Assembly (NCBI RefSeq): GCF_000264995.1
Contig: NW_006767445.1
Coordinates: 919,163 to 983,162 of the forward strand
Source of the DNA: Punctularia strigosozonata HHB-11173 SS5
Taxonomy: Eukaryota > Basidiomycota > Agaricomycetes > Corticiales > Punctulariaceae
DNA: 64,000 nt
Reading direction: 5' to 3'
Position numbers and translations under genes: made by a program. How positions within the stretch are numbered: position 1 is the stretch's first letter; every line of letters begins with the position of its first letter. The notes under the pieces are model-generated. The model saw only the letters and a list, made by a program, of their open reading frames with translations, was not told where the DNA came from and ran no database searches. Shown here in pieces: positions 12,180-23,192 of this stretch.

Positions 12180-12785
12180 ATGCAGGTCCGCACCATCCTC
12201 ATCGCGTTGGCGGCATTGGTCTCTGCAACGGCGGCGGCCCCTATCGTACGTCCTAAAACGCATCTCGGAATGTTCGTTAGCAGGACGTTGATCCCGCCCC
12301 TCCCCCCCCCTTGTTTTTTTCTCACACAGGAGTCTACGGACGCCCTTCGTAGGGATCCTGGTGGCGTCGCAGACTGGAGACGAGAACCCGGAGGCGTCGC
12401 CGACTGGCGCAGGGAGCCCGGCGGCGTCGCTGACTGGAAGAAGCGCGAGGCTGCGCCCGCGCCGGGAGGTGTCCCCGATTGGCGCCGGGAGCCCGGCGGC
12501 GTCCCCGACTGGAAGCGCGAGGAGCTGGAGGAGGCGCGTCGGGACCCCGGCGGCGTCGCGGACTGGAAACGCGGCGGCGTGGCCGACTGGAGGCGGGAAC
12601 CCGGCGGCGTCCCGGATTGGCGCAGGGAGCCGGGAGGTGTCGCGGACTGGAAGCGGGCGGAGGAGGAGGCGGAGGAGCGCCGTCGTCACCCGGGAGGTGT
12701 CGCGGACTGGCGGCGGGGCGGGGTGGCGGACTGGCGGCGAGGAGGCGTGGCGGACTGGGAGCCCGAGAGCGCGCCCGAGTCGTGA
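12180..12785 (+). CDS. Secreted Kex2-repeat peptide precursor (12 GGVADW/GGVPDW units)
   Basis: Exons 12180-12245 and 12330-12785 encode 173 residues. The first about 20 residues (MQVRTILIALAALVSATAAA) form a signal peptide and nearly fill exon 1. The mature part is 12 repeats: nine with GGVADW and three with GGVPDW, most as (D/E/H)PGGV(A/P)DW and three as bare GGVADW units. Nearly all are followed directly by RR, KR or KKR, i.e. Kex2 sites. Acidic spacers (EELEEARR, AEEEAEERRR) separate blocks, and the tail is EPESAPES. Cleavage with basic-residue trimming would release 6-8-residue peptides with a C-terminal Trp. The design matches fungal Kex2-processed repeat proteins, which include RiPP precursors (ustiloxin, asperipin, phomopsin types) and hydrophobin-like repellents. 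No cyclase, tyrosinase or DUF3328 gene is visible nearby, so modification is unknown. I do not recognise this core sequence. Confidence 0.8.
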   Translation: MQVRTILIALAALVSATAAAPIVRPKTHLGMFVSRTLIPPLPPPCFFLTQESTDALRRDPGGVADWRREPGGVADWRREPGGVADWKKREAAPAPGGVPDWRREPGGVPDWKREELEEARRDPGGVADWKRGGVADWRREPGGVPDWRREPGGVADWKRAEEEAEERRRHPGGVADWRRGGVADWRRGGVADWEPESAPES

Positions 12786-14148
12786 AACCCTCGCATTTCC
12801 TTCCTCGGACTTTGGTTTCAGCTGTCGCTCGGCCTGATTCGTCATGTGAGTCTCGTTGACATTGCTGACCGATGTTTACTGGATACTGACGGGAGACGTC
12901 TTTGTTGCAGTTCAGGCCTTGTACCATATGTCTCCTTCACCCTGGTGTATCGATCTTACACGTTCCAACGGGTTATCGTTTCGTCCATCGGATTGCATCG
13001 GGCGCCTTCAAGCTTATCTTATTTCCTCCATCGTTTTCATCGGCGGCCCACGGTAGAAAGTAAAAATTCGTCTCGGGACCCTGGCTTCCCTCGTACATTA
13101 ATGTCACGTATCATCTCGACGGGTTAATCGGAGCACGCACTGCACATATCTTCCGCCGACGGACCATCCGAGCGCACGTTCACGTTCCGTCACTTGTCAC
13201 GGATCTTAACGTGTATCGTTGCATGTGAACGCACAATGTAACATGCATGGCTTGCCGTAGGCTGCAGGCTTCCGAGAAGCGACGGGGACGGTATGGGCGT
13301 GTTTCATTAGAAGGACGCCACCGTCACTCTGCCAGGAACGAATGGTGGGCGAGATAACCAGCCTCGAGGATACGGACTCGTATATCGGCTGGCGTGCTCG
13401 ATCGATATATCCTGATTCGTTGAAGGCGTTTCTCGATACCGACGTGATAGGAACGAGGCGGATGGTTTTCGCTAGAGCCCTCCTGCCAAGTGTGACGGTT
13501 TTGGGCCGATGACGACGACGACGTTCGATCGGTTCGTCTCATGATCCGCACGCCATTGGTCGACTTTTCACGAGGATCGGTCTGCCAGCGTAGGGAAAAT
13601 GTATCTCAGGGTAGGCCCTGATTCGACGCGGATGTCCCAAACCCAATCGTTCAGGTTTTTGTTCACGGCCCGGACCCCGCTGTTCGTTCGGGGCCCATGC
13701 CTGATGGAGGAGTCATATGAGTCAATCGACATTTCCTTTGAGATCCATGGACGCACTCAGAAGCGAGTGACGCAACAGCGTTCCAGACATCTACATATCT
13801 GGCCTCGTATAGAATCGGCGTTGGCAGTCGCTGCCGCATGGCCGCCCGCGGCCAATGACGAAGGATAGGCCGGAGGGGTGTTGTCAGTCTGCGCGATTAA
13901 AGCGTCCTAGCACCTGGCAGACGGAAAGGCAGGAGAACCGATAATCACACACGGACCGTCGAGCTTGGTCGCGGCCGGATCAGAAGAGTAAAGGGAGTTC
14001 AGAGCTTGAAGTACCGAGACACGTATGGATCGTGTATGGTCGCAGGAGGATTCGGAGCAGATGGCGTGGTTTACGTGTCTGCTTCAACACATTCGGAGTG
14101 GAGTTGAGAGAATGGGAACCAAGCATCTTGTCAGAAGGTAACGATACC
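12786..14148. other. Spacer between repeat-peptide gene and MITE
   Basis: About 1.4 kb with no recognised gene, repeat or RNA. Confidence 0.5.
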
Positions 14149-14151
14149 ATT

Positions 14152-14447
14152 CACTGCCAGGGTTCCGCATTACAAAATAAGTCTGGATTACTTTTTCTAC
14201 GGAAATCTGTATTTCATATCAAATGGCTGGTTCAAATGTGATCGTTACATTCAATACAAAGATAGTTTGCACAAGTAATATATACTTATATGGCAGGTGA
14301 CCTGCCTTATAGGGATATATTATTCCGTTGAGAGTATGTTTGTACTTTATGTCTCAACCACATCTGAACCAGCCATTCTATCTGAAATACGGATTTTTGT
14401 AGAAAAAGTAATCCAGACTTCGTTCGTAATGCGAAACCCTGGCAGTG
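14152..14447. mobile_element. CACTG-ended MITE (CACTA-like, non-autonomous)
   Basis: A 296-bp element made of two inverted arms of about 90 bp around a loop of about 110 bp. It begins CACTGCCAGGGTT and ends AACCCTGGCAGTG. Within the arms, AGTCTGGATTACTTTTTCTA is kept on both sides and they differ at about 12-15 positions. ATT flanks both ends (14149-14151 and 14448-14450), a 3-bp target duplication. CACTA/G termini with 3-bp duplications are the signature of CACTA (EnSpm) transposons. It has no coding capacity. It sits 140 bp upstream of the first ATG12. Confidence 0.8.
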
Positions 14448-14591
14448 ATTGTACGTTTGACGGTCGATCGCCGACTTGGACCGAACTTCCGTGGCCAAGC
14501 GCGTCGGCGTTGCCGACCACGACGCGCCCCGCCTTCAATGAGCACGTGTGAACTCGATAAGTATGGCCGGCGTCCGTTTCGAGCGGACCCC

Positions 14592-15224
14592 ATGTCTACC
14601 TCCCGTGTCACTGGCGCTCACGTTCACAATCACCTCATCCCAGCGTCATGGACGTCTCCTAACGATGTTCCCAAGGAGGCGAGAGATGCGCTCGAGACTT
14701 ATAGGAAGAAGGATCCTTCCAAAGGTTCACTCGCGCTCGCGCTCCGCTATGCGATCCGAACTTGATGGGTTCGGCGCATTCGCTGTGCTACAGTCATAGT
14801 ACGCTTTAAAGCGGTCGGAAATGCTCCGATTATGAAGCAGAACTTCTACCGGATTACCGCCTCCAATCGCTTCCAGGCGGTCATCCAGTTCCTGCGGAGG
14901 GAGCTTGGGTGGAAAGCAGGAGATCCTCTCGTCCGTATTTACCACCATCAAGCAGTCGACCCCGCTTCTTACAAACGGCGCTGTCAGCACACGTACATCA
15001 ATCTCGCATTCTCGCCGTCCCCGGACGACACCGTGGCGAACCTCTTCAAGGTACGCTCATATGACGTAACGAGATTAAGGCCGTTTTTCCGACACCTTTC
15101 GCCGCTTCCAGTCTTTCTCGACGGACGGGCATCTTATCGTGAATTATAGGTGGTGTGGGGTCGTAGTGTGAAATATACAGCTTGCTGACGTGCCATTCAT
15201 AGCACGACGGTCGCATGGGGCTGA
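14592..15224 (+). CDS. ATG12: Autophagy ubiquitin-like protein Atg12, copy 1
   Basis: Ubiquitin-like modifier that is activated by Atg7 and Atg10 and joined to Atg5; the Atg12-Atg5/Atg16 complex then lipidates Atg8 on the phagophore. Exons 14592-14724, 14794-14930, 14988-15050, 15112-15149 and 15203-15224 give 130 residues. Motifs are [59 protein letters not shown] and the C-terminal AWG whose Gly forms the isopeptide bond. Intron 2 uses a weak GTCCGT donor; if unspliced, 19 extra residues are added in frame. The residue before TYINLAF is His where copy 2 has Phe. Its 3' end faces the NmrA-like gene 100 bp away. Both copies look intact. Confidence 0.88.
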
Positions 15225-15324
15225 CATTGCATGATTGCGAGCTGTCCATGAATCGGTCGATGCAAGCTCTGTTCGACGTTCAATCAGGGCTTCTACGACG
15301 CTTCCAACTTGTGATTCCAGTGCC

Positions 15325-16500
15325 CTAGTAATCATACAACGAAGGTGGGTTTACGTAGAACTCTTTCGCGTAGTTCTCGAAGCTGTTTACCTCCACGTCG
15401 GGATAGAGCTCCCGCGCATCCAATGCCCCAGCGGCTTTAGCATTTGCGACCGTATTGTCCCCGCGAATATGCATGCTGTACTGGTACTCGTTGTAAGTCC
15501 AATCAGAGTACGCCTTGAACTCTACCGCTTTCGGATCCGGAAGAGAGAGAATCTCTTCCTTGACAGCTTTCGCGCGCTTGAGCAGCTCCTCGCCCGACAC
15601 AGGCACCTTCCTGCTCTCGACGTCTTCGCCCAACACTTGCTGCGCGATCTCCCACCGCTCCTTCTGCGTCCTTTCCTCGCCCCAAACGAATACGTATCGG
15701 TTCAACGTGCGCTCGTCCTCGACGATGCGCGCGACGAACTTGCCAACGTCGTCGAGATCGGTGAGCGCGCTCTTCTTGTCCTCGTCCGGGTTGCCATAGA
15801 ACTCCACGGATAGATCGCTGACAAAGTTGGACTCGGCCGAAGATGGGAAAGGAAGGGCGAACTGCATCCACCACCCGACGTCGATAAAGGTATGTCCGAG
15901 CTCGAGGCTTTTGATGTAATCCTGAATCGCATATTTCTGTATCGCGAACTTTCAGGATACGGAAGAAATTGTGAGCGACATCCTCACCAGGTCCGCCATC
16001 GCTCGTACCCCGCGCGGCGTGTACGTTCCAAAGTCGCACGGCACAACCCTTGCAGAGGTAATCAAAACGTTAGTCAAGATCGTTGCTGCGCTGCACTTCT
16101 GAGACCGACCTTTTGACGCTTGCTGCCTTCGCCGCTTCGAAGAGCCGGTATTGCGTTTCCAAACCCAGCGCAGATACTGCGCTCACTAGGACCTCGGCAC
16201 CGTCGAGGGCCTTCCTCAGCGTCTCTACGTCGTCACTCCCTGCATCTCCAATGCGGATATGCACGCTCTTGTCCTTGAGAGCGACGACAGCGGATTTAGT
16301 GGTGGACGCAGGGCGAGTGATGATGCCCACGTCCTGTACATCCCCGTTACGGTCAAAGATGTGAGATTGACGGAGGAAAGGATATGAGGAGGGGCTCTCA
16401 CGAAGTGACCACGTTTGAGCAGATTGTTCACAATCCTTGAACCGGTGACACCGGTGCCACCGTACACGAGAGCAAGAGGTTTCGCTACAGGAGAAGGCAT
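15325..16500 (-). CDS. NmrA-like/isoflavone-reductase-like NAD(P)-binding protein, copy 1
   Basis: Atypical short-chain dehydrogenase of the NmrA/PCBER type, cytosolic; members are either NAD(P)-sensing regulators or small-molecule reductases. Exon 1 starts at 16500 with ALVYGGTGVTGSRIV, a GxxGxxG Rossmann loop. Exon 2 gives TRPAST and IRIGDAG followed by LVSAVSALG. Later exons hold VPCDFGTYTPRGV, GHTFIDVGWWMQ, VGKFVARIVEDERTLN and a C-terminal EELLKRAKAVKEE, ending SLYDY. Four exons are inferred with the same positions as copy 2 at 26 kb, and the predicted length (about 330) is normal. The usual catalytic Lys of the reductase branch is not obvious. The last exon is the source of the fragments found beside HNH copies A and D. 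Confidence 0.87.
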
Positions 16501-16947
16501 GACAGCAGCTGCAAGTCAACCCGCCACTGGTACAGTATTTGTTTACTGAGCCGAGTTCGTTCTTCGACAGCATAGAATATATAGTGATCAGAAGGTCGCG
16601 CTGACTAACACAACGTAAGTATTTCGCTTGCGCTACCGAGGTCGCGGGCTGTGCCACAAGCCAAGAGCGTGAGATCGCTTGCGGTAGCGAAACTGTCAAG
16701 CGAGTGCCGAGATGTCGATATCAAGTGGTAAGTACGAGCAATACGCCATCAATGTCGTCGAGGTTGAAGAAAAGAATAGAGCGGAAAAAAGAGGACATTA
16801 CTCTTACATCCACCACCCACCCCGTATGGATAGTGCAGTGAGATTCGCGCCTTCATCATATCAACGACCGGCATGTCTCACACGATATAGTTCATTTATC
16901 TGTAAATAAATGCAAGTGAATATAAGAGCCAAGTCGATAGGAAACGA
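16501..16947. other. Spacer between NmrA copy 1 and HNH copy C
   Basis: No gene seen. It contains the NmrA promoter region, with ATATAGTGATC near 16575 on the minus-strand side. Confidence 0.45.
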
Positions 16948-19220
16948 TCATTTTGCAATCTTCCGGCGCTTTAGAGGACGCAGTGCGCGTTCCCACTTTC
17001 CACTCGTGTCGGCTTCCCATTTCGTCCAATCCGGATCATGCGGAGGTGAGCGCGATTTCTCCTGGCTATACGCCACGAGAGTTCTATCCCGCTTCGGCAA
17101 AGACCGCTGAACGGCCGGCAGTTGATCGTGCTCGCGAAGGGAGTCGTCTCCGTCTTCGATACCCGCGGCCCAGCTTGGAATATCGGCCTGAGTATGGGGT
17201 GCGTAATCAGGAAGAGGGTTATAGTCTTCGTCTTCGCTTTCTTCCAAGTCCTCGCTCGGCGGGCAGCAGGAGCAGTCTGATTCCGTCATTGGGCTCGACA
17301 TCTCCATGCCTGCTCGCATCCTCAACGGAGAAGCAGCGATAGCTTTCATTTTCCGAGGAATCTTGTCGCCGGTGCGCGAGTCGACGAGAGTACGGCCAGC
17401 CAGCATCAGCACGAGGTTTGTGCTTTGGTGTAGAGTTCCCACCGCGAGGGGTAAGTCTTCGCTGGCGCCATGTCCTCCACCCTCGCGAGATTTTGCACCG
17501 TTTCGGGTTTCACGATCGGCTGTTTCACAGTCTCCTCCTTCGCTCCCGGTTCCATCGCCATCGCCGTCACCGTTGGCACCTTCGTCATCATCGTCGCCGT
17601 CGTCACCACCGTCACCGCAATCGTCGTCGTTATCGTCGTCACCCCACATTTCTGGAATCGCAATGTCCGGCGACCGGTCGACCCAGATTTCCCATATCTG
17701 CACAGCAGTATCAATCCGAATTTTTTGTGCTCGCCTCACAGACGCTGAGATGGCAGTTTGCTGTCCTCGGGTGAGCTTCTGCCAATTCTTCATGAAGTGC
17801 GCGATGACAGGGAAGGGGTGAATAGGTAGTGAGGACGTGACCTCTTCGTAGGGTGGTTGAATGGCTTGGTAGGTCATGAGTGCAGATTCCTGGGAGTCCG
17901 GATCGGGAGGACCATAGCGAATAATCGGTTTGTTGTCTCCGAGAAACAGGAGAGGTTGGAAGAAATAAACAGGCGGTTTCCCCTTCTTGCGAAGCTTTTC
18001 AACTGACTACGGCGGTGGAAATATGAGTATGTCAGAAGTTCATACGCATAAGGAGACGCGTACTTTTAGCCAGTAATCGTATGAAGTTTCGGTTTGTCCG
18101 GGAGAGAACCCTTCCAGGATTTTGCTCAGGACGGTACCAGACGGAAGGAAGCTCCATCCTCCATGATCGAAGTCGGCATGCCAGTTAGAACAGACTGACA
18201 CCTGTGAGTGAGACTAAATACAATCAATCAGGCTGACGCACGATATATCTGGTTCCAGCGTGTGTCGTGACTGAAAGTATTCGCCGGTATTCTCCACGCG
18301 CGCTCCAGCATCCGTAGATTCTTTGCATAACGTTTAGCAGGAGAGCTCGTCATGATCCCTGCGAGGTACTCACGTCGAGGCGTTCGGAACGGGGTATGAT
18401 ATGGCAGAGATTGATAACCGATTTAGGTGGCTTGTCCAAGCAAATGGCACATCGGTGAGCGGCCTCTTTCCTGACATGTTTAGGGTATGTCATCTTGAGG
18501 AAGTATGACCTCTTGTCCTTAGCGCTAACGTTTCCCTTCGGAGTCGCCTGCGGAAGAGCGACGGAATGACTGTGCGGAGGAGTAACGAAGGCTTCTGGAC
18601 AATATTCAGCGTCGTTAGGGTCGTCTCTCGAGCTCCCTTCCTCACTTGGTTCTTCTTTCGAGCTCGGTTTATGTTCTACAGGAGAATATGGCAGGCAAGG
18701 TTTACACCTCTCTCGAGCGCTGCGACGAGGGGCAGAGCTTCCGGGATCGTCTGCGGCGGGTTTGAGGGACCGGCTTGGGCACTGTTGGTACCTGAATGGT
18801 CTCTTGAAACCCAATAAACAGTAGTCGAGCCTCGGGTTGAACCGGATGGACCGGCTTGTGAGCGTGGAGCAACAGAGTCTGAGAATAAGGACAAGTAAGC
18901 AAATTGTTGATGCTCCGAATCAAGCTCGACAAACCTTTTGGCCTCGTTGAGAGGTCGGCTGCGATTGAGTGAGACGATGGACAAGGGAAGACAGAGCCGC
19001 TTTAGATGAGCTGTGATCGGAATCGGCGCGTGAGGGTCCTTTCACTTTCCCGTTACAAAGGTGACTGGCGTCTGAGAAGAATTAGCTCTCGTATCGAGAA
19101 CGTCGAACATCGACAGACATTTCTATGACTCTTGAGAGGAGACCTGAGAGTAGGGAGTACGGCGTTCAGATTCGGCAGAATCAATTCCTTAGCCTTTCCC
19201 TAGACCTCGCGAGAAGACAT
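16948..19220 (-). pseudogene. HNH_2-type nuclease-domain gene, copy C, degraded
   Basis: The gene reads leftward from an ATG at 19220 in the same context as the other copies, but the seventh codon is TAG and exon 1 is shortened. In exon 3 one base is missing near 18730-18742 (GAAGCTC where A has GAAAGCTC), which shifts the frame before the HNH core. The core itself is well kept and more canonical than in A: RCAICLDK, then NLCHIIPR. The second domain, acidic linker, DCSCCPPS motif and the PLKRRK tail (16948-17877) are open. The TATA region is changed (TAGATATTG instead of TATATATTG). It is a clearly older and more diverged copy than A, B and D. The downstream two-thirds could still be expressed from an internal start. 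Confidence 0.75.
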
Positions 19221-19326
19221 GGTCGAACGTCAGGTAGAGGGTACGAGGACGACCAGAGAGCGCGCACTCACTCAATATCTACGATTGATCCCTTCCATAT
19301 GGTCTCACGATCCGTGCGAGGGAGGT

Positions 19327-19388
19327 TAACGGTGGCTCAGGTAGTGGCGGAGTGTGGTCAACCACAACGGCTCGGGAACTCGCACGGT
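19327..19388 (-). promoter_or_regulatory. Conserved upstream box of HNH copy C
   Basis: The shared block, reading leftward. The dyad is perfect (19354-19365, GTGGTCAACCAC on the plus strand). It directly abuts the NmrA-like exon fragment. Confidence 0.55.
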
Positions 19389-19389
19389 C

Positions 19390-19476
19390 TTCTTCTCGCG
19401 CTCTCGCCGCTTTGGCATGTGCGACCGTCGTGTCCCCGTGAATATATATGTCGTAGTCGTTGTCGTTGTGAGTCCA
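19390..19476 (-). pseudogene. NmrA-like gene fragment between HNH copies C and D
   Basis: The frame reads THNDNDYDIYIHGDTT then VAHAKAARARE. It matches the last exon of the NmrA-like genes (TYNEYQYSMHIRGDNT, VANAKAAGALDARE). The fragment continues where the one beside copy A stops, so the two relics hold neighbouring parts of the same exon. It runs straight into the box of copy C. Confidence 0.72.
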
Positions 19477-19720
19477 ATGAGCGCCACGTCTTGTTATCTG
19501 CCACGTTCGGACCTGCAATAGAGAATATATTTTCCTTAGGGAACACTATCTCAACACTATCTCAATGTCATAAGAGCAAAGGAAGCATACGGTCACAATT
19601 GCGAGTGTACCGATGAGAGCGTGTAATATATGCTCAAGTCCGCCCGACCATAAGTAAACAATAATGTCCATTAGAAGTAGATACAGTGCATATAGTCCGC
19701 CAGTAGGGCCAAGCACAAAA

Positions 19721-22069
19721 TCATTTAACAATCTTCCGACGCTTCAAAGGCCGCAGTACCTTGTTCCACTTCCTACGCGTGTCGGCTTCCCATTTCGTCC
19801 AGTCCGGGTCATGCGGAGGCGAGCGCGCCTTTTCGAGAGCGTACGCCTCGAGGGTACTGTCCCGCTTTGAGGACGTTCGTAGACGTGCCTGCGATCTAAC
19901 GCGCCCGCGAACGGAGTCTTCGTCATCTTCAACGCTCGCAGCCCACACCGAAATATCAGTCTGGACCTGAGGTGCGTATTCAGGAAGAGGATTATAGTCC
20001 TCGTCCTCGCTTTCCTCTACCTCTACATCCGCGCTCGGTGGGCAGCACGAGCAGTAGAAGTCCGATGGTGTTTCGGCCCTCGACGGCTTCAACCCGCCGG
20101 CAATAGGTGGAACATCACCACTTGGCGCGCAAGCGACGATGGCCTTGATTTTTTTGGGTATGTTATCCATGGCGCGTGAGTCAACCAGGGTAGGGCCAGC
20201 CGTAGTAGCCAAGGCACCGCCGAGCTGATTGGGATCTGCACCGTGTCCAGGTTGTGCCGAAGGTCCAGCGTCGTTTTGTGGTGCACGACCGCCAGCCTCA
20301 CGGTCCTCGCCGCGACCGCCAGCGTTGGCATCGTTATCGACGTCGTCCTCGCCATCGCCGTCACCATAGTCATTGCCGCCGCCGCTACCTGGATCGTCGT
20401 CTTGATGATCGGCGTCCTTGATGGTCCAATTGTGCGGGTCGTCGAGGCCCTCCGATTTTCGGCACCAGCACTCCCATATTGCCTTAGCGGCAATGATGAG
20501 CATTTCCTGCACGGCTGTCAGGCGGCCTTTGATGGACATTTGACGCTCTGCGGTGAGCATCTGCCAACTCTTCATGAAGTGCGCGATCACCGGAAACGGA
20601 TGGAGAGGTAACGATATTGTAATCTCATCGTATGGTGCATTGATATAATCATATTTGTGGTGACCGTCGACGATTGGGTTTGCGAGGTTCAGACGACCAA
20701 TGGAGATTCGATCATCGAGTGTCTGAAGAGGAATGAAGAAATATTCGGGAGGGGTACCGAGCTGACGAAGTCGTTGCACCTCCTAGACCATCGATGACTA
20801 TCAGTGACATGCTCAAAGGGCATCAGCGAATACGCACTGAAATCCAATACTTGTACGTATCTTGACCGGTGAATTTAGGGTTCCCATTGATACCTTTGAG
20901 GATACCTGACAGCACGTGGGAATCTGGAAGGAAGCTCCACCCGCCATGGTCGAACCCCCAGTGGTAATTAGAACACACTAGGCAGAGTGAGTGACCGCGC
21001 GTTGAATTGAAGGGCTCGTAACATACGGTATATCTGGGCCCAGCGGGTATCCTGGTTGAAGCTGCCTTGGGGCAGCTGCCAAGCTCGTTCAAGCATTTGG
21101 AGGTTCTGCGGGACGTGATAAGTGGTGAGTACTGGGGCGCAATGCGATGTCCGAGCGTGACCCACATTGGCATGTTCTGCACGCGGGATGATATGGCAGA
21201 GCTGTATGGTACCATTCGGCACTTTATCCAAGTGGAGAGCGCATCGGTGTGCGGCGTCCTCGCCGACGTGCGCGGCGTAGTTCATCTTGAGGTAAGGCGG
21301 TCTGGCGGACTTGCCGCTGACGTTTCCCTTCGGTGTCGCCTTTTCCAGTACAACGGAACGGCTCTGCGGAGGAGTAACGAAGGCTTCTGGACGATATTCA
21401 GCGTCGTGAGGGTCGCCTGTTGACCTCCTTTCCTCGCTTGATTCTTCTTTCGCGTTCTGTTGAGGATCCACAGGCGAATACGGGAGGCAAGGTTTACGCT
21501 TCGATCGAGTGCTGCGACGAGGGGCGGAGCTTTCGGGAACGGACGGTGGCGGATTCGAGGGACCGGATTGGGCACTGTTCGCCCCTGAAGGGTTCACCGA
21601 CGAAGAAAATGCAGTGGTAGATACACGAGCTGAACCTGATGGACCGGCTTGTGAGCGTGGATCGACAAGCTCTGAGGATGAAGGTGAGTACGCAAATCGT
21701 TGAGGCTCCGAATCGAACTCGACCAACCTTTTGGCCCCGGTTCAAAGCTTGGTTGGGATTGTGTAAGACGATATGCAAGTGAAGGACGAGCCGGTTTAGA
21801 CGGGCTGTGATTTGAAGCGGCGCGTGGAGGTGCCTTCCCCTTCCCCTTCTTGTCACGAGGGGGAGTGGCGTCTATGAACGATCAGCTCTCGAATCCGAGT
21901 CGTAAACGGCGTTCACTGACAGACCTTTCTGTGAGTCTTGAGAGAGGGTGCGAGAGACGGGAGTACGACGCTCAGGTTCAGCAGTGTCGACCGCAAGACC
22001 AGACGGGTTGCGATCAGGGTCAGGACGAGACGATTTCTTGGCCTTTCCCTTAGTGTTGCGAGAAGGCAT
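19721..22069 (-). CDS. HNH_2-type nuclease-domain protein, copy D
   Basis: Twin of copy A on the opposite strand. Exons 22069-21925, 21871-21728, 21671-21166, 21105-21027, 20977-20838 and 20782-19721 have exactly the lengths of copy A (145, 144, 506, 79, 140, 1062) and give 691 residues without a stop. The core is RCALHLDK, LCHIIPR and SNYHWGFDHGGW, again with His in place of the second Cys. The linker differs from A by substitutions only. The 3' flank matches A down to about 19596 and then changes abruptly. The matching exon lengths point to a recent inverted duplication or gene conversion with copy A. Function is unknown. Confidence 0.78.
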
Positions 22070-22174
22070 GGTTGGAACGTCAGACAGGGTGTACGAGGAT
22101 TGAACAGAGAGCGGGCACTCACTCAATATATATAATTGGTCCTTTTTATGTGGCTTCAAGATGCGGACGAGGTA

Positions 22175-22238
22175 GGCCAACGGTGGCTCGGGTAGTGGCG
22201 ATCGTGGTCAACCACAAAGGCTCGGAAATTCGCACGGT
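22175..22238 (-). promoter_or_regulatory. Conserved upstream box of HNH copy D
   Basis: The shared block with a perfect dyad at 22204-22215. The TATA-like run and the GAGTGAGTGC element lie between it and the start codon (about 22110-22140). Confidence 0.6.
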
Positions 22239-23192
22239 CTTCTTCTCGGCGTGGTCACAGCGCCCCCGATCACAGCAGTGCTCACTGATCTCAGGCCGCA
22301 GCTGTGGGCTCTCGGTGACTCGTACCAAGGGAAGATTGAGTGGCTTGAAGGTCCGTATAGCTTGTTAATATTTATCCGCGTTAGTTTGTGAGGGTCTCGA
22401 ATCTCAACGCAATTTATGGTTGACGTACTCATGTTCAGAGCCTGCCAGTCATCCTGTAATGCTTCAGCTTCTACAGATCAGCTAGTTGTCGAATTGCGCG
22501 TGCTATTCATCCACGGTTATATGCATGTAATGAACGTCGGACAGAGCATGTGGGCGCAGATTGATTCGTTCACGCACCAGGTCACAAAAGGGTGTCAACG
22601 TCTAACCCGTCTCTCCCAGTTTTGCGCGAGAGCTCAACGAGAACGGGCCGCATGCGCGCATTAATCAGTGGCCACAACATTTTCACTTCACAACAATTCG
22701 GAGCGGAAACCCTGAGAAATCACGCAATCGAAGAAGGCCGTAAGGTGGGTTCCACAACATCTGCTAGATCGAACTCGTGGCTATAGCCAATGTTCTAGAA
22801 ATCGTAGCGAGAGGACACAGTCGGACGATCACCCTACACGCCTTGTGAGCGGCTCTCGTTTAGTGCCATGATCCCAGTTTGCTGTTCACTAATAGCTGCT
22901 CGTGTTCTATACCACGTTGGCGATGGTGTTCTGCGGGAGAATTGTGCCCCTGCTCGTTGTTAGAAGCGTCAGCCTCGGGAGACGCCTCAGATGTTTGGTG
23001 GCGGTCCGCGTCGGTTTGCGATTTACTACCGTCCACATCTCGCCCGGCTCTGTCACGTAGACGTCGACGAATGTCAGTCAGGATGCTACCGTATGAAATC
23101 AGAGTAAGATGTTTTATTCGTACTGTATTTCAGAGATATGTCAGCGCAGGAGCGTAATTGAAAGTGTCAACGTCTACGATTCATGAAAGCAA
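22239..23192. other. Spacer between HNH copies D and E
   Basis: About 950 bp. The first 80 bp resemble the far-upstream region of copy B (GATCGGGGGCGCT). In the rest I see no gene or repeat. Confidence 0.45.

Noticed and set aside
12330-12785. The peptide-repeat exon as a non-coding minisatellite
   Set aside because: Codons vary between units while the hexamer and dibasic sites stay, and a signal peptide and a proper intron lie upstream, so it is coding.
12180-12785. CRISPR-like array from the regular repeats at 12.3-12.8 kb
   Set aside because: Repeats have no unique spacers of constant length and encode protein in a eukaryotic gene.
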